Positions 34,059 to 46,100 of a DNA stretch of 64,000 nt are shown here, in pieces. The notes below the pieces were generated by a model. The model was not told the DNA's origin. It searched no databases and saw nothing but the letters and a program-made list of their open reading frames with translations. This stretch comes from Glebionis coronaria. Taxonomy: Eukaryota > Streptophyta > Magnoliopsida > Asterales > Asteraceae. The translations under genes and the position numbers were made by a program. The stretch covers positions 389,321,039 through 389,385,038 of the forward strand of contig CM046879.1 of the NCBI GenBank assembly GCA_025667525.1, read 5' to 3'. Numbering within the stretch: position 1 is the stretch's first letter; the number at the start of each line of letters is the position of its first letter.

Positions 34059-36629
34059 TGTAACACCCCACTTGGATAAATGGACCGTTACGTGTATTTA
34101 TGGCGTGTCATCAAAGCATGCAAGGCAATGTATTAAACATTAACTGACCATACGGAAATACCAGAATCAAACATCGGTAGTCCAACATAAGCTCAAAATA
34201 TAAAGATTAAGTACTGAAAGAAAAAGGACGAAACAGTGTCCAAACAACCAAAGTAATGTAATGTAATGTGTGCATAAAAATAAAGGAGTCTGGATAGCTC
34301 CCATCCAAATGCACGTACTCTCTTAGAAGTCCTAAGATCGTCCCTGTGTACCTGCCGTTTGGAAACATGAAAGGAAACTACGGCTGAGCATAACGCTCAG
34401 TGAACGGATATAGCATGATAAGAATGTACTGAAAGTAATGGAATAGAAGACAACAATGAAACTATAAGACTGATATGTAACATGTGGTAGAACTCTGCAT
34501 AAAATCTGAGAAACCTGGTTCATATATACTGAAACTGAAATATAACTATTAATTCTGAAAACATGCATTTACTGTATTTTAATTTGCCAGAGCTTATATA
34601 TGTCACGTGCTGTAACAATCGTGCATGAATAACTGGAGGGGTGACCTCGTCATGTTGTAGAGGAGTAACCTCTAAATACTGTGCTGGGTGGAGGGATCAG
34701 CTCCAATGTGAAGGATGTAGAGCACACACCACAATCACCCTGATAACTTGTAAACTGATAAGCCTAGGATGCATCCATACTCCCCACTAAACATACATAT
34801 AAAAATGGCCAACCTATACATGAGTGGCACGATGCAGGATATCACTCTCCTGCATGTGAGTCACGACACCGGTGCCTCTAGTGCCGTGGTTACGGTACCT
34901 CCGTAACTAGTACCTAAACTGGTCGTGCTTGTATATAATGCTCAGGCAATTTATTTAGTTATTAACATGATTACTGATAAGATTAAACATATACTAGGAA
35001 AAACATTTGGCTGAAGACGGGGAATCCTAATCATGCATAAAAAGGAAGTCCTTACTGAAAGGACAAAAATCCGTACCTCGTGTCCAGTAACCGACCGAGA
35101 TCAACTGACAGAAAGTCTACTCTGATTTCACGCGAGCTACATGAATAAGGGACGTGAATGAGTAAACTGATATTCACTTATTTAATTTCATGTTCTTATT
35201 GGCGTTTCATTTATTTATTTTATTTCTGGAATTCCGTACGTATATTAATTGCTAAATCTGATCTTATAATATTTCATTTTAATGTATTATCGTTCTACTA
35301 TTAGTTACAGTACAAACGTATTTCTGATGCTATAGTAATACTATATTAAGTATCCCGCTAAAATAGAAAGTTTCTTAAATTAGAAAGTTCCCAAAATAAT
35401 TTAATTCATTTAATAAAATTATACCCTTTTAAATATTAACGAACTATTTTAATTTAATACATTTACAATATATTTTAAACATTTATAAAACAATTAGCTT
35501 AAAAAGGTATAATATAAAAATATTCATTTTATTTATTATAATAATATCCCGAGCCTACCGAGATACCCCATCTCGGTCGCAATAAACAAATCAACAAACT
35601 AAGCTTAAATCTGCCTATATGAAATTAACGACAGAGAACTGTCGTTAAAAACTGTCGCTAAAACTGAGTTTTTCCAAAACTGTCATTACCATGAGTCTGC
35701 GACAGAAATTAGCGTCGCTAATCTGTCGCTAATCTCAAATAAAATTCTTTTAATTACTGTTTAACAAATTCCCACTGTTTCTCATATTCTTCCCACTGTT
35801 TTTATCGTGTTCCCACTGTTGACACATTCCCAAACGCATCCTTAATAAATAAATAGGTCGTGTGTTTTGGCAGGCCCCTTTTTGGGTCGAACCTGGCCCT
35901 AGCCGCCCCTGTGTGGGTCACGGCTGGCAGGGCTGAGGTCATCGAGGCCTTAGGGTCTCATTGTGTTAAACCAAAACACCCCCGATCACCTGGCTAAACA
36001 AACACGCCCCTTTCTTTGGGTGTTTTGACCCTCGGTCGACCAACAGCAGACTACACCGAGACCCACAGTGGTCTCGGTTTTTATCACCAATCCCAAGACC
36101 CGACACCCCCATAATCAGGTGGTTGTGGTGATTCGAAAACCATCTCATGAAACAATCCACAAACCCTAATTCGTTATTTTATGTGAAGATGTTTGATTCG
36201 TTTAAACAAGCAAAACGTTCCAATGTTCATCAAAACAATATCGTGATTAAATTACTGATATGGAAAATATATTTACCTGGTTTGAAGAACAAGGAACTCG
36301 ACACCCCCCTTTTTTTTTCTCTCGGCGGCCAAACAAAGGAAACCCTAATTTTATTTTATTTTTTGTTTTCGTCTGTTATGGAAGGAGGGTTAAAGTCCCG
36401 TTTTTATTATTTTTTTGTAACTGAAGATGGGCTAAAGCCCGTAATCCCCCCCTTTTTAAAAAAAAAACGACTATAATACATTCTTTCCCTTTTTTTTAAA
36501 GCTTTAAGAATGGATTACTTGTCATTTAATTCCTCGCGTGATTATTTCCATCGTTTACGTAATCCTTATATAGTTTATTAAAATAAAAACTGCGTATTTA
36601 ATATTCTGATCTTAAATACGGGTTTTACA
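34059..36629 (-). repeat. 3' LTR of Tekay element
   Basis: On the - strand it starts TGTAAAACCCG and ends GGGGTGTTACA. Small ORFs in it (34332-34568, 35966-36160, 36147-36476) recur in the other LTR copy simply because the LTRs are duplicates, and have no recognisable product. Confidence 0.95.
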
Positions 36630-36731
36630 ATTCTTCCCCTCTAAAAAGAATAATTCGTCCCCGAATTAAGGATACGGCCGTACTGGGTTTTACAATTCTT
36701 CCCCTCTAAAAAGAATTCGTCCCCGAATTAT
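36630..36731 (-). repeat. polypurine tract and 64-bp tandem duplication at the 3' LTR boundary
   Basis: On the - strand the purine run agaggggaagaat ends at the LTR. The block gggttttaca-attcttcccctctaaaaagaa-(ta)attcgtccccgaatta occurs twice, at 36620-36672 and 36684-36731 (offset 64 bp). The second copy includes the last 10 bp of the LTR. Confidence 0.8.
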
Positions 36732-36829
36732 AAGGTATTTAAGCTGACTGGAGTAAAAGTCAAAAATGCTAATAAGCTGGAAGACATAAAAGCTGAAAGG
36801 ACATACCCGAATCAAAACTGAAAGTGAGG

Positions 36830-39800
36830 ATGAGAAGTCCGTATAGACTCCTCTGTTTCCCAAGTGGCCTACCGCTCGGTATGGTTCCTCCACAGGATTT
36901 TGACGAAAGGAATGGTCTTCCTTCTCATAACTCGATCCTGGCGATCTAAAACTGCTTCGGGTTCCTCAATATAAGATAAATCCTCCCGAATCTGATCGAG
37001 TGGATAATTCACTTTGTGAAGCTCATGATAGTTGTACCCCCTGAGTAATGATACATGAAACACGTTGTGGACGTGTGAAAGCTGAGGTGGTAACGCCAAC
37101 CGATATGATACTTCACCAATACGTTCAAGGATTTCTAACGGTCCGATGTAACGAGGGCTGAGCTTACCCTTGAGGCCAAAACGTCTGACGCCGCGTGCGG
37201 GTGATACTTTGGGGAACACACGATCCCCAGTCTGAAATGATAGATCTCTGCGATGCTTGTCGGCGTAACTCTTCTGGCGAGTACGCGCTTCTTGCAGTTT
37301 TTCCCTAGCAATGGCGACCTTTTCATTGGTCAGTTCTATCAGTTCTGGTCCTTCAATCAAACGTTCTCCAACCTGATCCCACCAAAAGCACGGCATTTCC
37401 TGCCGTATAACATCTTGAATGGAGCACGCTTGATACTAGCATGCCAACTGTTGTAGGCAAACTCGACCAAGCAAATATAGTCATTCAGTGTCCTATCCAT
37501 TCTAATGCACAGGCGCGTAGCATGTCCTCTAAGGTCTGGATGGTACGTTCTGACTGACCGTCCTTCTGTGGATGGAAAGCTGTACTGAGCTTGAGCCTAG
37601 TTCCCCAAGATTTATGCAAACCTTTCCAGAAATGAGAAGTGAACCGTGGATCCCTATCTGATATAATTTCTGAGGGTGTACCATGTAACCATACAATTTC
37701 CTTGGTGAATAGTTCTGCTAATTTACTGACTGCGAAATCTTTATGGATAGGAATGAAATGTGCCGACTTGGTCAAACGATCGACAAAAACCCAGATTGCA
37801 TCATGTCTCCACTGAGTCTGTGGTAGTCCGGTGACAAAATCCATAGAGATCTTGTCCTATTTCCACATTGGAATATCTAATGGCTGGAGAAGACCACTGG
37901 AACGCTGGTGCTCTATCTTAACCTGCTGGCAGGTTAAGCATTTAGACACAAATGTTGCGACATCCTATTTCATGCCGCTCCACCAGAAATGCTGCTTAAG
38001 ATCGTGGTACATTTTAGTGGAACCTGGATGGATAGAGAATGGAGAGCTGTGAGCCTCAGTCATTAGGCTTCTCTGAGAGCAGGGTCTTCTGGAACGCAGA
38101 GTTTGGTACCCTGCCATATGATACCATCGTCATCGATGCGGAATTCGGTCTGCTGGTCAATGTTCTGGACAATCGCCCAGATTTCACCATCATCCTTTTG
38201 TGCGGCTTTAATCCTAGAGAGTAAATCTGGTTCTACCCTCAGACTAGCCCAGTATCTCCTCTGTCCGCATACTAAGAGCTCAATATCATACTGCTCTAAG
38301 TCCCGAAAAATTTCCTCCTGAACTTTGATGCCATTAATCATACCTGTCTTTCTGCTAAGGGCATCTGCTACTACATTTGCTTTACCTGGGTGATACTCAA
38401 TATTAGTGTCATAGTCTTTCAGCAGTTCTAACCATCGTCGCTGTCTCATGTTCAACTCTCGTTGGGTGAATATGTACTTGAGACTTTTCTGATCGGTGAA
38501 GATATCACACGACTCACCGTATAAATAATGCCTCCAGATTTTAAGGGCGAAAACGACTGCTGCGAGCTCTAAATCATGAGTAGGATAATTTTTCTCATAC
38601 GGATTCAGTTAACGCGAAGCATAAGCAATGACTTTCCCGTGCTGCATAAGAACACTGCCTAAGCCCTTTCCGGAAGCGTCACTGTAAATCTGATAACCAC
38701 CTGTACCGGATGGACGTGTAAGTATCGGTGATGAGATCAAACGATGCATGAGTTCCTCAAAACTCTTTTCTCTCTCCTTGGTCCATATAAACTTCTCGCC
38801 TTTTCGCATAAGTTGGGTCAATGGTAACACCAAACGTGAGAAGTTTTCAACAAACTTGCGGTAATAACCCGCCAACCAAAGAAAACTACGTATCTCTGTG
38901 ACAGATGTCGGTCTTGGCCATTTGGTGATCGCCTCTACCTTTGCAGGATCCATAGTGATTCCTTCTGCAGAAACAATATGGCCTAGAAACGCCACTGTAT
39001 TCAGCCAAAACTCATACTTATAAAATTTAGCATAAAGCTTCTCTCGTCGGAGAATCTGCAAAACTGTACGGAGATGATCCTCATGTTCCTCTTTAGATTT
39101 GGAGAAAATAAAGAGATCATCGATGAATACAATCACAAACTTGTCTAAGAATTCGTGGAAGACCCTGTTCATCAAGTCCATAAATATTGCGGGCGCATTC
39201 GTGAGACCAAATGGCATAACAACAAACTCTTAATGACCGTACCTCGTGCGAAAAGCAGTTTTGGATATATCCTGCTCTTTCACACGCCGCTGATGGTAGC
39301 CTGATCGTAGATCGATCTTTGAGAAGAGCTTGGCACCCTGAAGCTGATCGGATAAATCGTCAATACGAGGAAGTGGATAACGGTTACGAATAGTGAGCTT
39401 ATTCAACTCACGGTAGTAAATACACAATCGCATACTACTATCCTTCTTCTTGACAAACAAAATTGGAGCGCCCTAAGGTGACACGCTTGGACGAATGAAA
39501 CCCCTTTCTATAAGTTTCTGAAGCTGATCTTTCAGTTCTTTAAGCTCTACAGGAGCCATACGGTAAGGAGCTTTAGATACTAGTTCTGCACCTGGAATGA
39601 GATCGATACCAAATTCTACCTCTCGCATGGGAGGTAAGCCTAGGCGTTCCTCTAGAAAGACATCTGGAAAATCTGACACCACTGGCTGATCATGAATTGA
39701 AGGTGCCTCAGAAGTCGTGTCATGAACTATAGCTAGGAAACCCTCGCAACCATGGTATAATAAGGTACGAGCCTGTAAAGCTAAAATGATCTGGACATGT

Positions 39801-39913
39801 TTTCCTGGTAGGAAGCCCCGGTGAATATACTCTGGTGTCTGGACATCACCAAAGATGACCCGGTGAGCATGACAGTCTATGGTGGCACGATGAACTGACA
39901 ACCAATCCATACC
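36830..39913 (-). pseudogene. Tekay pol: protease end, RT, RNase H, integrase, chromodomain
   Basis: Read right to left. Protease end GMDWLSVHRATIDCH; RT with [48 protein letters not shown] and catalytic FIDD (39117-39128); RNase H with [44 protein letters not shown]; integrase zinc region, then D-D-E motifs MDFVTGLP, IISDRDPRFTSHFW and HPQKDGQSERTIQTLE; GPY/F region RYIGPLEILERIGEVSYRLALP; chromodomain start EPEAVLDRQDRVMRRKTIPFVKILWRNH and ATWETEE. Stops include 39473-39475, 39230-39232, 38609-38611, 38063-38065 and 36869-36871, with a frame break near 37400-37490. Several are Trp or Gln codons turned to stops, as expected from C-to-T decay. Confidence 0.92.
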
Positions 39914-39918
39914 CATAA
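39914..39918. repeat. target site duplication of copia element, left
   Basis: cataa, repeated at 51763-51767. Confidence 0.95.
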
Positions 39919-40383
39919 TGTTAGGACCATTGTAATAGTTATATGTAATAGGTAGAATAGGAGGTATGTAGTTCCTCCTGGTCCTAGTAGTAGTAGGAGC
40001 AAGTCCTGCTCCTGGTCCTAGTCGTAGTCAAACTTTATTATTTACTTAATATTCTGTTAGGATATGCATGAGATATGTTAGGAAAGGATATGCATATCAG
40101 TTTTACACGTTTTCTTTAATGTTGTATTAGGGTTTCCTTGTAGTATAAAAGGAACCTTAGGCAGAAGGGTTAGACACACCTTCACCAAACGTAGTTCTAG
40201 TGATTATTAATATTAGAAATCCTTAGAAAGGATTAATTCTTTAGAGTTATTCTGTTCTTCTTAATTATATTTATATTCTACATTCATATTGTGTATAGAG
40301 TCTCTTTGTGATTTGACTTGTGATTACAGAAGTCATTCACCGATCCTGACAGGCTGCAAGATCTACATCTAGTAGACCCAACA
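39919..40383 (+). repeat. 5' LTR of copia element
   Basis: Starts TGTTAGGACC and ends GACCCAACA. It contains the inverted repeat aggagca-agtcc-tgctcct (about 39990-40010) and TATA box tataaaa at 40144-40150. Palindromes in LTRs are reported for sireviruses. Confidence 0.95.
40144..40150 (+). promoter_or_regulatory. TATA box in copia LTR
   Basis: tataaaa in ttgtagtataaaagg; conserved at 51529-51535 in the other LTR. Confidence 0.65.
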
Positions 40384-40385
40384 AG

Positions 40386-40397
40386 TGGCATCAGAGC
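40386..40397 (+). other. primer binding site of copia element
   Basis: TGGCATCAGAGC, two bases after the LTR; one base different from TGGTATCAGAGC, complementary to the 3' end of initiator tRNA-Met. Confidence 0.9.
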
Positions 40398-40456
40398 CTG
40401 GGAGGGTCTCTATACAAGAAGAATCAAGTTTTCTTATTTTTGACATGTTGTTTATC

Positions 40457-43159
40457 ATGTCTGCCTCAACCTCTACACAAACAGGAGAAGACAGCACTCC
40501 TAAAATTGTGCAACCTCAGCAGATCCTGGCTACGGTCTCTAACACGAATGGTAAATTCCCTCTTCTGAAGAAGGGTGAATATGATAACTGGGCAATGAAG
40601 ATGGAATGGTGGATCACTAACACTGATCAAGACCTTTGGAAGATCATTCTGAATGGGAACAACAGGAAGCTTACTGGACGAGACAAGAAAGGTAACATTA
40701 CTCTTCTTGACCCTAAATCTCATGAGGAAATCATAGCTATTCAGAAGGAGGTAAAAGCAAAAAAGATTTTGCTTCAATCTCTTCCTGAAGATCACATGGG
40801 TGACTTCTACCATTTGGATGATGCTAGAGAGATCTAGAATGGCATAAAAGCAAGGTTCGGTGGGAATGAGGAATCAAAGAAAATGCGAAGGTCCATGCTG
40901 AGAGATGAATTTACCGAATTCAAAATCTCAGAAACTGAAGGTCTAAATCAAGGGTATGATAGGTTCCAGAAGATATTGAGCCAGTTGAATCAACTTCGGT
41001 CAAAGCCTGATGATGGTGACATTAATGCAAGGTTTCTTAAAGCCTTACCCTACTCATGGAATAAGGTGGTGATCTCTCTCAAAGCCAAAGGTGGGCTTGA
41101 CTATCTCACCTTTGATGATCTGTTTCATAGGCTCAGAACTTTCGAACCCCATGTGAGAGGATTTCCTAGTGACCCTTTTCCCACTGCTGCTAATTCAGCC
41201 TTTGTAAGTTCTATGGCATCTAGTCCCATATCATATGCAAGTAGCCCAAGCAATACTGTCTCCTCTCAGCATACTGTTCAACATACTTCTGCTCCTGATC
41301 CTGCTGCCAAGTCTGGTAGTATGGTAGAAGCTGTTCTTCATTCTTTTGTGGTTGAAGTTAATGTTGAACAACAACTTTCTTTCGATGACTTCAAACAGGT
41401 CGATAAACTTGACTTGGATGAAATGGATCTTAAATGGCAGATGGCCATGCTTACTCTTAGGGTACACAAGTTTGAGAAGAAAGCAGGGAGGAAATTTAAT
41501 TACAACCCTCGGGAGCCAGCAAGATTCGATAGAAGCAAGGTGCGATGCTATAACTTCCAGCAACAGGGTCACTTTGCAAGGGAGTGCCCTAGCAAGAATG
41601 ATCAGGAGAAGAGCAGGTACTCCGCTTTCAAGGTTCAGGAGATAAAAGATGACAGGAAGGCATTGGTATCTGTTGACTCTATGGTCAACTGGAATGATCA
41701 TCAGACTTCTACTCTGGAGTCAGCTGAGTCCTCGACAGACGTGTTTGCAATGATTGCTGGGAATCTCTCTGATGCAGAAGAAGCAGACGAGTTTGCTCTT
41801 ATGGGCATCTCACCTCAGGTACAACATTGTCCTCTTGGTTGTCATGATAAATATTCAGAATTGTTGTCCCAATTTAATGAAGTAAATGATCAAAATGATA
41901 AGTATTTTTTAGAGGTTCAAGCCTATAAGGCTTCATTAAACACTTTGGAACAACAAAAGAGGTGGTTACAAGATACACAACATGCGTTTGAGGATAAAAT
42001 CAGGATACTAAGCATTGATTTAGAAAACACTACAAATATGCTTAAATATACAGAAACTGAAAGAGATGCTAGTATCAAAGAAAAAGAGGAGATGCAAGCT
42101 AAATTAGATGCTACAATGCTAACATTTGACAAATGGCAAAAGGCACCTAAAAATCTTTCAAAATTAATTGATAGTAGCATGTCTGGCAGAACTAAAAGAG
42201 GCTTAGGATTTGAAAAATATATTGATTCAGAAGATGTATTTGATTTATCTTTCTCAAGTGTCTTTGATGCCGACAAAGAGGATGAGGGCAAACCTAGTTA
42301 CAATAGGTTTAAACCAGCAGCAGAAATGCATGCTGTCCCTCCTCCTCTTACTGGAACTTTTATGCCCACCACATGGCATAATGACTCGGATGGATCACAG
42401 ATCCTTGAGTCCCCAACAAGTTCTACTAATACTAATGACTTTGTCTCATGTACTTTCAGTGACAAAGCCAGTGACTCTGCATCTAGTGGTTCAAGTGAAG
42501 AGTCAAGACCTACGAGTTCCAAGTTGAATGAACATGCTGCTACTGGTGCTAGGAAGTGTGAAGAAAAAGTTGCTGTCAAGTCAAGTGTGTCTGGTCCTTG
42601 TTTATTGAGTCCTAGGAAGAATGTTTTTCCTAGAAATGTGTGCAATAAAGTAGGTAGTATGAAACAATCTCATTCTAATAAAAGGTCTTTCAAAACATGT
42701 TTTGTTTGTGGTAGTGCCTTTCATTTAATTAAAGATTGTGATTATTATGACACACATGCATCTGTTAATCATGCTTTTCCTGCTCCTTGTCCACCAGGAG
42801 CTGCTTCATATGCTTCTAGAAGACTTAATCCTAGTGCTCCAACGTTTAATACTTCTAGAGTATCCTCTCCTTTCGCGTCTGATTATTGGAGAGATAATGG
42901 ATTCCAAACAACCAGTAATTATTTTCAAAATTTTAATCCAATCTATCCACATAATTTAGACCACACGTATTTTGGTTTGGGAAATTTGGGAACTGCTGTT
43001 AAGCCCTCAGCAGGTTGTTCTTGGTCAAATAATAATACCCATATGATGCATAGGCAACCAAGGAACAACGGTGGATCTCATCAATCTTCTTGGCACTCTA
43101 CTAATGATCCACAAGGCAGGCTCAAACCTGAAAAGGTTTGGGTCCCCTTAAGACACTAA
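40457..43159 (+). pseudogene. Sirevirus Gag (one in-frame stop)
   Basis: Particle protein. I start it at ATG 40457 (MSASTSTQTG); ATG 40445 is four codons upstream. The N-terminal part has KGEYDNWAMKMEWWI, typical of copia Gag. The single frame is broken by TAG at 40835-40837 and then runs open from 40838 to 43159. After it come FKISETEGLNQGYDRFQKILSQL, the first knuckle CYNFQQQGHFAREC (second Cys replaced by Phe), a long coiled coil (about 41840-42110), and a second, intact knuckle CFVCGSAFHLIKDC (about 42694). Two knuckles with a coiled coil between fit sireviruses. One stop in about 900 codons means a recent inactivation. Confidence 0.9.
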
Positions 43160-43190
43160 CTTTTGCATTTTTATTATCTTGTTGTTGTAG
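43136..43190 (+). other. gag/pol junction with intron-like structure
   Basis: gag ends with TAA at 43157-43159; pol opens in another frame after TAG 43188-43190. The segment has a branch-point-like ctaac, a T-rich tract and ttgttgtag|g, a good plant 3' splice site. Removing 43136-43190 (donor aag|gtttgg, weak) would join gag and pol in frame. Confidence 0.4.
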
Positions 43191-46100
43191 GTTACTCCAT
43201 ACCAGGATCTTAGTCTAGGTATTGTTGATAGTGGTTTCTCCAGGAGCATGACTGGCAATAAGAGTCTTCTCTCTAACTTTGTACCATTTCATGGTGGCAA
43301 GGTCTATTTTGGTGGGGGTGAAGGCAGAATCACAGGCAAAGGGACGATAATGACTCCAAATCTAAATTTTGAGCAGGTCTACTATGTGGAAGCACTTCAA
43401 CACTTCAACTTGATATCGGTCTCTCAGATTTGTGACAAGAAGCAGTTTGTTCTCTTCACCGATACTGATGCACTTGTGATTTCCAAAGACTTTCAGCTTC
43501 CGGATGACTCACAAGTTTTACTCAGAATCCCAAGAAGACACAATCTCTATAGCATCAGGTTGAATGAAGTCAACCCTACTGGTCAACTAGCATGTCTGGT
43601 TGCAAAAGCCTCAGAAGATGAAGCCACTAAATGGCACCGAAGGATGGGGCATGTGAACTTCAAGACCATTCACAAACTTGCAAATCTGAATCTGGTCTCT
43701 GGTTTACCTCCCAAGACGTTTCGAAATGATATAAATTGTATTGCCTGCAGCAAAGGCAAACAGCACAAAGCATCCTTCAAGGCCATTACTGATCTAAGTC
43801 TTATTACTGAACCATTGCAGCTTCTACACATGGACTTATTTGGTCCTACTTCCATCAGGAGCATTGACCACAGGCAATTCTGTTTGGTGGTAACTGATGG
43901 TTATAGCAGGTTTACGTGGGTGTTCTTCATGGCTGCCAAAAGTGAGACCTACTCAATTCTTAGAGATTTTCTTACCTTGATAGAGAATCAGTTGTCCAAG
44001 AAAGTTAAAGGTATTCGTTGCGACAATGGAACCGAGTTTAAAAATAAAGACCTCATCGCACTTTGCAATGCTAAGGGCATCAAAAGAGATTATAGTGCTG
44101 CTAGGACTCCTCAACAGAATGGTGTGGCAGAAAGAAAGAACAGGACACTAATAGAAGCAACAAGAACTATGCTTGCCGATTCCAAGCTTCCAACCATGTT
44201 CTGGACAGAAGCTGTTAATACTGCAAGTTATGTTTTGAATAGGGTTTCTATTACCAATCCTCACAAGAAGACTCCTTATGAGCTGCTCATGGGCAAAGTT
44301 CCAAATATTGCTCATTTGAAGCCTTTTGGGTGTCCAGTCACCATTCTGAATACTAGTGACTATTTGGGGAAGTTTGATGGCAAGGCAGATGAAGGATACA
44401 TTGTGGGATATTCAGCTCATTCTCGGGCGTATCGTGTCTACAATCTTCAAGCCAAACGGATCATTGAAACTATTAATCTCAGGTATTTTGAGGAGAAGTC
44501 AAACATCCAAGGCAAAGGTCCAGAATGGTATTTTGATCTTGATTATCTTAGTGATTCGTTAGGATATTTTCGTTTCAAAACTAACCATGATGCAGGACCA
44601 CAAGTGTTTGCAACTTCTAGTACTGGTGTTCCTTCTAGTCTTTCTGATTCAGATGATGAGGATGACATTTTTGTGGTTCCATCCTATTCCACCATGGTTT
44701 CTCCTACTCCTCCTAGTGATGAAACTCCATTGGATGTACAGGATTCCCAAGCAGCTCTTGACACTCTTCTCAAACAACAACAAGAAGCTACTAAAGTAGC
44801 TGCTCAAGGTAGTTTTGAGTTTCCCTTGGTTGAGCCTACTGACAAAGTTGCTCCTGGTACTCCAGCTTCTGCTCCTAGTGCTAGCTTATCACCTACTGGT
44901 ACTCCGGCTAGTGAGTCTGCTTCCAATACTCGTTTCTCCAGTCCTTCTGATTTGGGGAACCATGAAAAGAAGTCTTCTACCAAGCTGGATGATATTCATA
45001 AACAACCGGTAGATGGGATTTTCCAAAATGCTTCATATGATGCTGACTTTGTTGGTGATCTCAATAACTTGGCACCAGAAGTGGAGGTTTCTTCCAATCC
45101 AGTCTTGCAATCACATAAAGATCATCCTACCACTCAAATTATTGGAGATCCTGGTTCTACTGTCAAGACACGCAGAATGCAGCAGAAGGCCTCGTCTGAT
45201 CATCATGCTCTTGTGGGCTATATTGAGGATCAAAAGCGTAATAATCATACGGACTTTCAACACTGTTTGTTTGCTTGTTTTCTTTCACAGGTGGAACCTA
45301 GGTCTGTTTCTCATGCTCTTGAGGATCAAAGTTGGGTGGAGGCTATGCAGGAGGAAATGCAGCAATTCTTGTTTCAGAATGTTTGGGTTCTGGTTGACTT
45401 ACCAGATCGAAAGACAGCTATCAATACCAAATGGATTCTCAAGAACAAGAAGGATGCACGGGGAATTGTCGTAAGGAATAAAGCTAGGCTTGTCGCACAA
45501 GGACACACTCAAATTGAGGGCATTGACTATATTGAAGTCTTTGCGCCGGTTGCAAGGATCGAGGCCATTCGTCTGTTTTTGGCCTTTGCTTCTTATGTTG
45601 GCTTTACGGTGTTCCAGATGGATGTCAAGAGTGCATTCCTCTATGTCAAAATTGACGAGGAAGTGTATGTTACTCAACCTAAGGGGTTTGTAGATCCACT
45701 TCATCCCAAGAAAGTCTACAAGGTGGTCAAGGCTCTTTATGGGTTACATCAGGCTCCTAGAGCTTGGTATGAGCGTCTTTCAACTTTCTTGTTAAAGAAT
45801 GGCTATAGAAGAGGTACTATTGACAAAACACTATTTCTTCGGCGGAATTCCAAGGATATTATCCTTGTTCAGGTTTATGTGGACGACATTATCTTTGGTT
45901 CTACAAGGAAGGAGTGGTGTGATGAGTTTGAACACTTGATGAAAGGCGAATTTCAGATGAGTGCAATGGGAGAACTGTCATTCTTCCTTGGTCTTCAGGT
46001 CAAGCAACAATCGGATGGGATTTTCATCAGTCAAGATAAATATGTCCATGAGATTCTTCAGAAGTTTGACATGGATCCTCTTAGACCAGCAGCAACTCCT

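Noticed and set aside
34332..34568. ORFs duplicated at 34332-34568/54234-54464, 35966-36160/55862-56056 and 36147-36476/56043-56399, seeming conserved
   Set aside because: They are copies because they lie in the two LTRs of one element; no independent sign of coding.
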